Positions 5,668-7,462 of a DNA stretch of 7,462 bases are shown piece after piece (position 1 is the stretch's first letter; the number at the start of each line of letters is the position of its first letter). This DNA is from SM1-50 sp964467345 (GTDB lineage Archaea; Thermoplasmatota; E2; DHVEG-1): positions 1 through 7,462 of the forward strand of contig CAYXPY010000057.1 in assembly GCA_964467345.1 (NCBI GenBank). The letters run 5' to 3'. The position numbers were made by a program, and so were the translations under genes. A model generated the notes under the pieces. That model was not told the DNA's origin. It did no database searches and saw only the letters and a list, made by a program, of their open reading frames with translations.

Positions 5668-6646
5668 ATCGGTTCCAAAAATCCATCCCATAATATTTAT
5701 GGGTCTTGGTGATGGTAAAATACTTGAAATGTTTTATCGAATCAGGAAACGCCGAGGAGAGGTCCTCCATTATTTCATAGAGTTGATTTAAGTTGTTCAG
5801 AATAAACGTTAACTCCAAATCAACGTACCCCAGTGATGAGACCCGCAGGTGAAGGTGAGGATTCTTCTGGATATGTGCTAAGATTTCTTGTATTTTTTTC
5901 GGATTCTGTAACACGATATCTGCTTTGAACCATTGATACCCTATTTTTGGCCAGTCTATGCTGATGGTAAATCGAGTGATCACCCCTGTTTTCACAAGGG
6001 TGTTTAACCGTGACGTGATGGTGTTCACGGAGCAGGAGAGTTTTTCCGCGATCTCAAGAGTTGGTATCCGTGAGTTGGGGGCAACCAGGCCTAATATGTG
6101 ATAATCAAGGCTGTCCAGCTCGACTCTTTTATCATCAAAACTAACAGAGCAGAGGAGTCTGTCCTGGTTTTTCTCATCGTTTTCATCCAATAAAAACGTT
6201 TTTTTGAAAATGATGGAGATAGATTCGATGCAGAATACTTGATTTGAAAAAAAATCTCTGTATCGGTTGATGATGTTGTTCCATACCTCATAAAACTTTG
6301 CGATGTCTTTCTCTGATGAGATGACGACCAGGTCATATTGACCTTCTAGTGAGTGAACGATATCAAGATAGGGGCTTTTTGTTAAATACTCAATGATTTC
6401 TTGTTTTAGTGATGGACTAACATTTTGGTAGGTGAGGTAGAATTTCGCCTCTGAGTATCCTAATTTTTTGTCGTTGATTTCTGTGTAGAAGTTTGTGATG
6501 ATTCCTTTTTCCTGGAGTTTTTTTACGCGGTAGGTGACTACGTCTCTGTTCAACCCGACTTTTTTTGCAAGGTGTGAAAAGGATTGTCTGGAGTTCATGT
6601 CAAGCTCGTATAGTATCTTTCTGTCTTTGACATCCAGTTTTTCCAT
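5666..6646 (-). CDS. tandem Lrp/AsnC-type transcriptional regulator (HTH-RAM-HTH-RAM)
   Basis: The 326-residue protein is two Lrp/AsnC units in one chain, about twice the usual 150 residues. Unit 1 has a winged HTH at about 4-52 (LDVKDRKILYELDMNSRQ; recognition part LNRDVVTYRVKKLQEKGII) and an effector-like domain at about 62-150 with EGQYD at 101-105. A polar linker (about 152-175, LDENDEKNQDR) joins unit 2, with an HTH at about 176-226 (LDSLDYHILGLVAPNSRIP; SVNTITSRLNTLVKTGVI) and a second effector-like domain at about 236-326 with LGYVD at 272-276. It should bind DNA as a dimer or pseudo-tetramer and respond to a small ligand. The target is unknown, but a perfect dyad sits directly upstream of its promoter, suggesting autoregulation. 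I chose the ATG at 6644-6646 because GGAGG (6651-6655) precedes it and the TATA box lies at 6675-6684. An open extension to 6736 would cover that promoter. Confidence 0.9.
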   Translation of the reverse strand: MEKLDVKDRKILYELDMNSRQSFSHLAKKVGLNRDVVTYRVKKLQEKGIITNFYTEINDKKLGYSEAKFYLTYQNVSPSLKQEIIEYLTKSPYLDIVHSLEGQYDLVVISSEKDIAKFYEVWNNIINRYRDFFSNQVFCIESISIIFKKTFLLDENDEKNQDRLLCSVSFDDKRVELDSLDYHILGLVAPNSRIPTLEIAEKLSCSVNTITSRLNTLVKTGVITRFTISIDWPKIGYQWFKADIVLQNPKKIQEILAHIQKNPHLHLRVSSLGYVDLELTFILNNLNQLYEIMEDLSSAFPDSIKHFKYFTITKTHKYYGMDFWNR

Positions 6647-6674
6647 ATTTCCTCCATAATTGAAATTTATGCCC

Positions 6675-6691
6675 ATTATATTAACATTTTG
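6675..6691 (-). promoter_or_regulatory. BRE/TATA promoter of the tandem Lrp gene
   Basis: The minus strand reads CAAAATG followed by TTAATATAAT. The predicted start near 6655 leaves a leader of about 10 bases consisting of GGAGGAAAT and the ATG at 6644-6646. This placement rejects the longer ORF starting at 6736. Confidence 0.6.
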
Positions 6692-6693
6692 AT

Positions 6694-6712
6694 GGATTTT
6701 TTCAAAAAATCC
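6694..6712. promoter_or_regulatory. perfect 19-bp dyad next to the Lrp promoter
   Basis: GGATTTTTTCAAAAAATCC has 9-base arms around a single central base. It ends two bases from the BRE of the tandem Lrp gene. Symmetric A/T-rich sites beside the BRE/TATA are typical of Lrp-family autoregulation in archaea. In RNA it would be a poor hairpin (one-base loop), and it lies upstream of the transcript start, so a DNA operator is more likely. Confidence 0.55.
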
Positions 6713-6736
6713 TTTATTACCTTGAAACACAATCAT

Positions 6737-7016
6737 ATTTCACAGTATTAAAGGGAGATTAGGATAAATCGGAGGAAGGTAGAAAAAAAGACCTTAGGAA
6801 TTTTTGTATAGAAACAAGAGCGTTTTGAGAGGAGGAATCACAAACTGAAAAAAAAGGAAGGGAGGCTGGCAGGAGAGTTTTTTACTTCATATTTACCCCT
6901 TACATATACTTCTAAAAAAACTGCTGCCCCCCACTCTCAAGATGCTGCAGCGGAAAGCAGACCTTCGTCCGAAAGCAAGCTCAACAAAAAAACAACGATA
7001 AAGGAATGAAGGTGCC
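6737..7016. other. purine-rich spacer without a supported gene
   Basis: About 280 bases hold no supported CDS. The stretch 6770-6880 is strikingly purine-rich and contains two good ribosome-binding-like sites (GGAGGAAGGT at 6771 and GAGGAGGAA at 6829) with no ATG, GTG or TTG in a usable position. A T6 run lies at 6878-6883. CTTACATATA at 6898-6907 is a weak TATA candidate for the next gene, giving a leader of about 85 bases in which GCTGC (6923-6927) can pair with GCAGC (6947-6951). Confidence 0.4.
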
Positions 7017-7304
7017 ATGAAGATGAATCAAACGAAGTTTTTTCATATGAAGAAAAAAAGACGATGCTTCCAATGTGGGAAACTCCTTGGTCTCCTTGAG
7101 GGTCATCGCCATCCGACATTCGGAGGAACTATTCTACTCTGCTATGACTGTTTCATTGAGGTGCTCAACAGTGTGGAACACTGGGGGAGGTTTGTGCTGT
7201 GGAACTCATTTAACCCAGACGCACCCGATCCGACGTATCTTGATACGTATCCGTTCCCCGAGGAACCGAAATCACTACGGCATAAACCGACCGTAGAGAG
7301 CTAA
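7017..7304 (+). CDS. small putative zinc-binding protein with two CxxC knuckles
   Basis: The 95-residue protein has a basic N-terminus (MKKKRR) and two CxxC pairs, CFQC (17, 20) and CYDC (42, 45), 21 residues apart. That is the arrangement of a treble-clef or zinc-ribbon site. His30 and His32 lie between them. The remainder (about 50-95) has aromatic residues and prolines (HWGRFVLWNSFNPDAPDP, YPFPEEP) and no membrane segment. I do not recognise the family. A nucleic-acid-binding or protein-interaction role is a guess from the fold only. The start is uncertain: GGTG at 7011-7014 is two bases from the first ATG but eight from the ATG at 7023-7025, which would drop two residues. No T-run follows before the next gene, so both may share a transcript. 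Confidence 0.75.
   Translation: MKMNQTKFFHMKKKRRCFQCGKLLGLLEGHRHPTFGGTILLCYDCFIEVLNSVEHWGRFVLWNSFNPDAPDPTYLDTYPFPEEPKSLRHKPTVES
7275..7296 (+). repeat. 6-bp inverted repeat at the 3' end of the zinc-protein gene
   Basis: CTACGG (7275-7280) and CCGTAG (7291-7296) pair around a 10-base loop inside the last codons. CCGTA could instead pair with TACGG at 7392-7396 in the following leader. Confidence 0.25.
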
Positions 7305-7315
7305 CGGGTTCTTAC

Positions 7316-7373
7316 GTGCGGCGGTAGATGTAGCGATTCGCACAAATCTATGACCGCCCTGCGCTCACCATAG
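7316..7373 (+). promoter_or_regulatory. structured leader upstream of the TTG-start exported protein
   Basis: GGCGGT (7320-7325) pairs with ACCGCC (7353-7358), AGAT (7326-7329) with ATCT (7346-7349), and GTaGCG (7330-7335) with CGCAC (7339-7343), giving about 15 base pairs with small bulges. GTGC/GCGC extends it outwards (7316-7319 with 7361-7364). An alternative stem, CTATG (7348-7352) with CATAG (7369-7373), overlaps the first and cannot form with all of it. No known riboswitch class or tRNA is recognised. It ends about 30 bases before the ribosome binding site at 7403-7410. Confidence 0.35.
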
Positions 7374-7418
7374 TCCGAGGTAAAAACATCGTACGGAAAG
7401 GAAAGGAGGAAAAAAAAC

Positions 7419-7462
7419 TTGAAAAGAAAAATCGTTGGAATAGTAGTATGTATGCTGGTGAT
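7419..7462 (+). CDS. start of an exported protein (signal peptide only, cut by the window edge)
   Basis: A TTG start at 7419-7421 follows a strong AAAGGAGGA (7402-7410) by eight bases. The first 14 codons read MKRKIVGIVVCMLV, a basic n-region followed by the beginning of a hydrophobic core, so this is the start of a signal peptide or N-terminal anchor. The rest is outside the window and the product is unknown. No TATA box is evident in the 114 bases before it, so it may be read through from the zinc-protein gene. Confidence 0.7.
   Translation, partial: MKRKIVGIVVCMLV

Noticed and set aside
5511..5693. 60-codon plus-strand frame starting at TTG
   Set aside because: The start codon lies within the palindrome and upstream of the TATA box, no ribosome binding site precedes it, and it runs through the terminator into the antisense of the Lrp gene.
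5666..6646. possible siroheme decarboxylase (AhbA/AhbB are Lrp-like proteins)
   Set aside because: A fused AhbA-AhbB would have a similar layout, but I could not see a convincing heme-site signature and no heme-pathway genes are nearby. A regulator is the simpler reading.
6647..6736. 30-residue N-terminal extension of the tandem Lrp protein
   Set aside because: It would cover the TATA box and the 19-bp dyad. GGAGG immediately before the inner ATG fits the Lrp N-terminus better.
6937..7119. 60-codon minus-strand frame
   Set aside because: It overlaps the double-CxxC gene antisense, with no promoter or ribosome binding site seen.
7316..7373. tRNA-like folding
   Set aside because: There is no T-loop GTTCRA sequence in the right place, no acceptor stem of seven pairs and no anticodon arm. 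The CACCA at 7366-7370 is chance.
1..7462. mobile element, CRISPR array or defence island
   Set aside because: No transposase, integrase, terminal inverted repeats, regularly spaced direct repeats or nuclease/toxin motifs were found on either strand.

Overview
The window reads as a stretch of archaeal chromosome, most likely from the Thermoplasmata side of the Euryarchaeota. The archaeal assignment rests on what the DNA shows. Promoters have a purine-rich BRE followed by a TATA box about 25 bases before the expected transcript start, and bacterial -35/-10 boxes were not seen. Leaders are short or absent, ribosome binding sites match GGAGG/GGGGGA, and terminators are oligo-T runs. The Thermoplasmata assignment is weaker. 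It is an inference from remembered domain styles in the secreted proteins (a DPDGD...DWGDG PKD-like module and a C-terminal GGFG...GFVFLFF module) and was not checked by any search.

Layout. 1-463: two small genes on the minus strand, a single-span membrane protein and, upstream of it, a 26-47 residue ORF. 609-1457 (+): an exported cyclophilin-type peptidyl-prolyl isomerase with an N-terminal domain I cannot name. 1490-2197 (-): a DUF599-type membrane protein, convergent with the isomerase and probably leaderless. 2413-4551 (+): a large cell-surface lipoprotein with seven FG-GAP/VCBS-type calcium loops, an Ig-like domain, a PKD-like domain and a lineage-style C-terminal domain. 4754-4984 (+): a small membrane-anchored protein with a SHOCT-like tail. 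5157-5393 (+): a stand-alone Lrp/AsnC effector (RAM) domain. 5394-5665: no good protein gene, but a well-formed orphan promoter, a palindrome, a hairpin and terminators. 5666-6646 (-): a tandem-duplicated Lrp/AsnC regulator with a perfect dyad directly upstream of its own promoter. 7017-7304 (+): a small protein with two CxxC knuckles. 7419-7462 (+): the first codons of a new exported protein (TTG start), preceded by a foldable leader.

Two themes stand out. One is the cell envelope: the isomerase, the propeller lipoprotein, the beginning of a third exported protein, and three membrane proteins. A secreted foldase next to a large beta-rich surface protein makes functional sense, but separate promoters argue against one operon. 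The other is Lrp-type regulation: a solo effector domain and a double Lrp protein face each other across a spacer holding palindromes and a possible small RNA. I found no mobile element, CRISPR array, tRNA, rRNA or recognisable defence system. The best candidates for something undescribed are the 5504-5667 transcript with its palindrome, the small ORF at 320-463, and the unnamed domains on the exported proteins.
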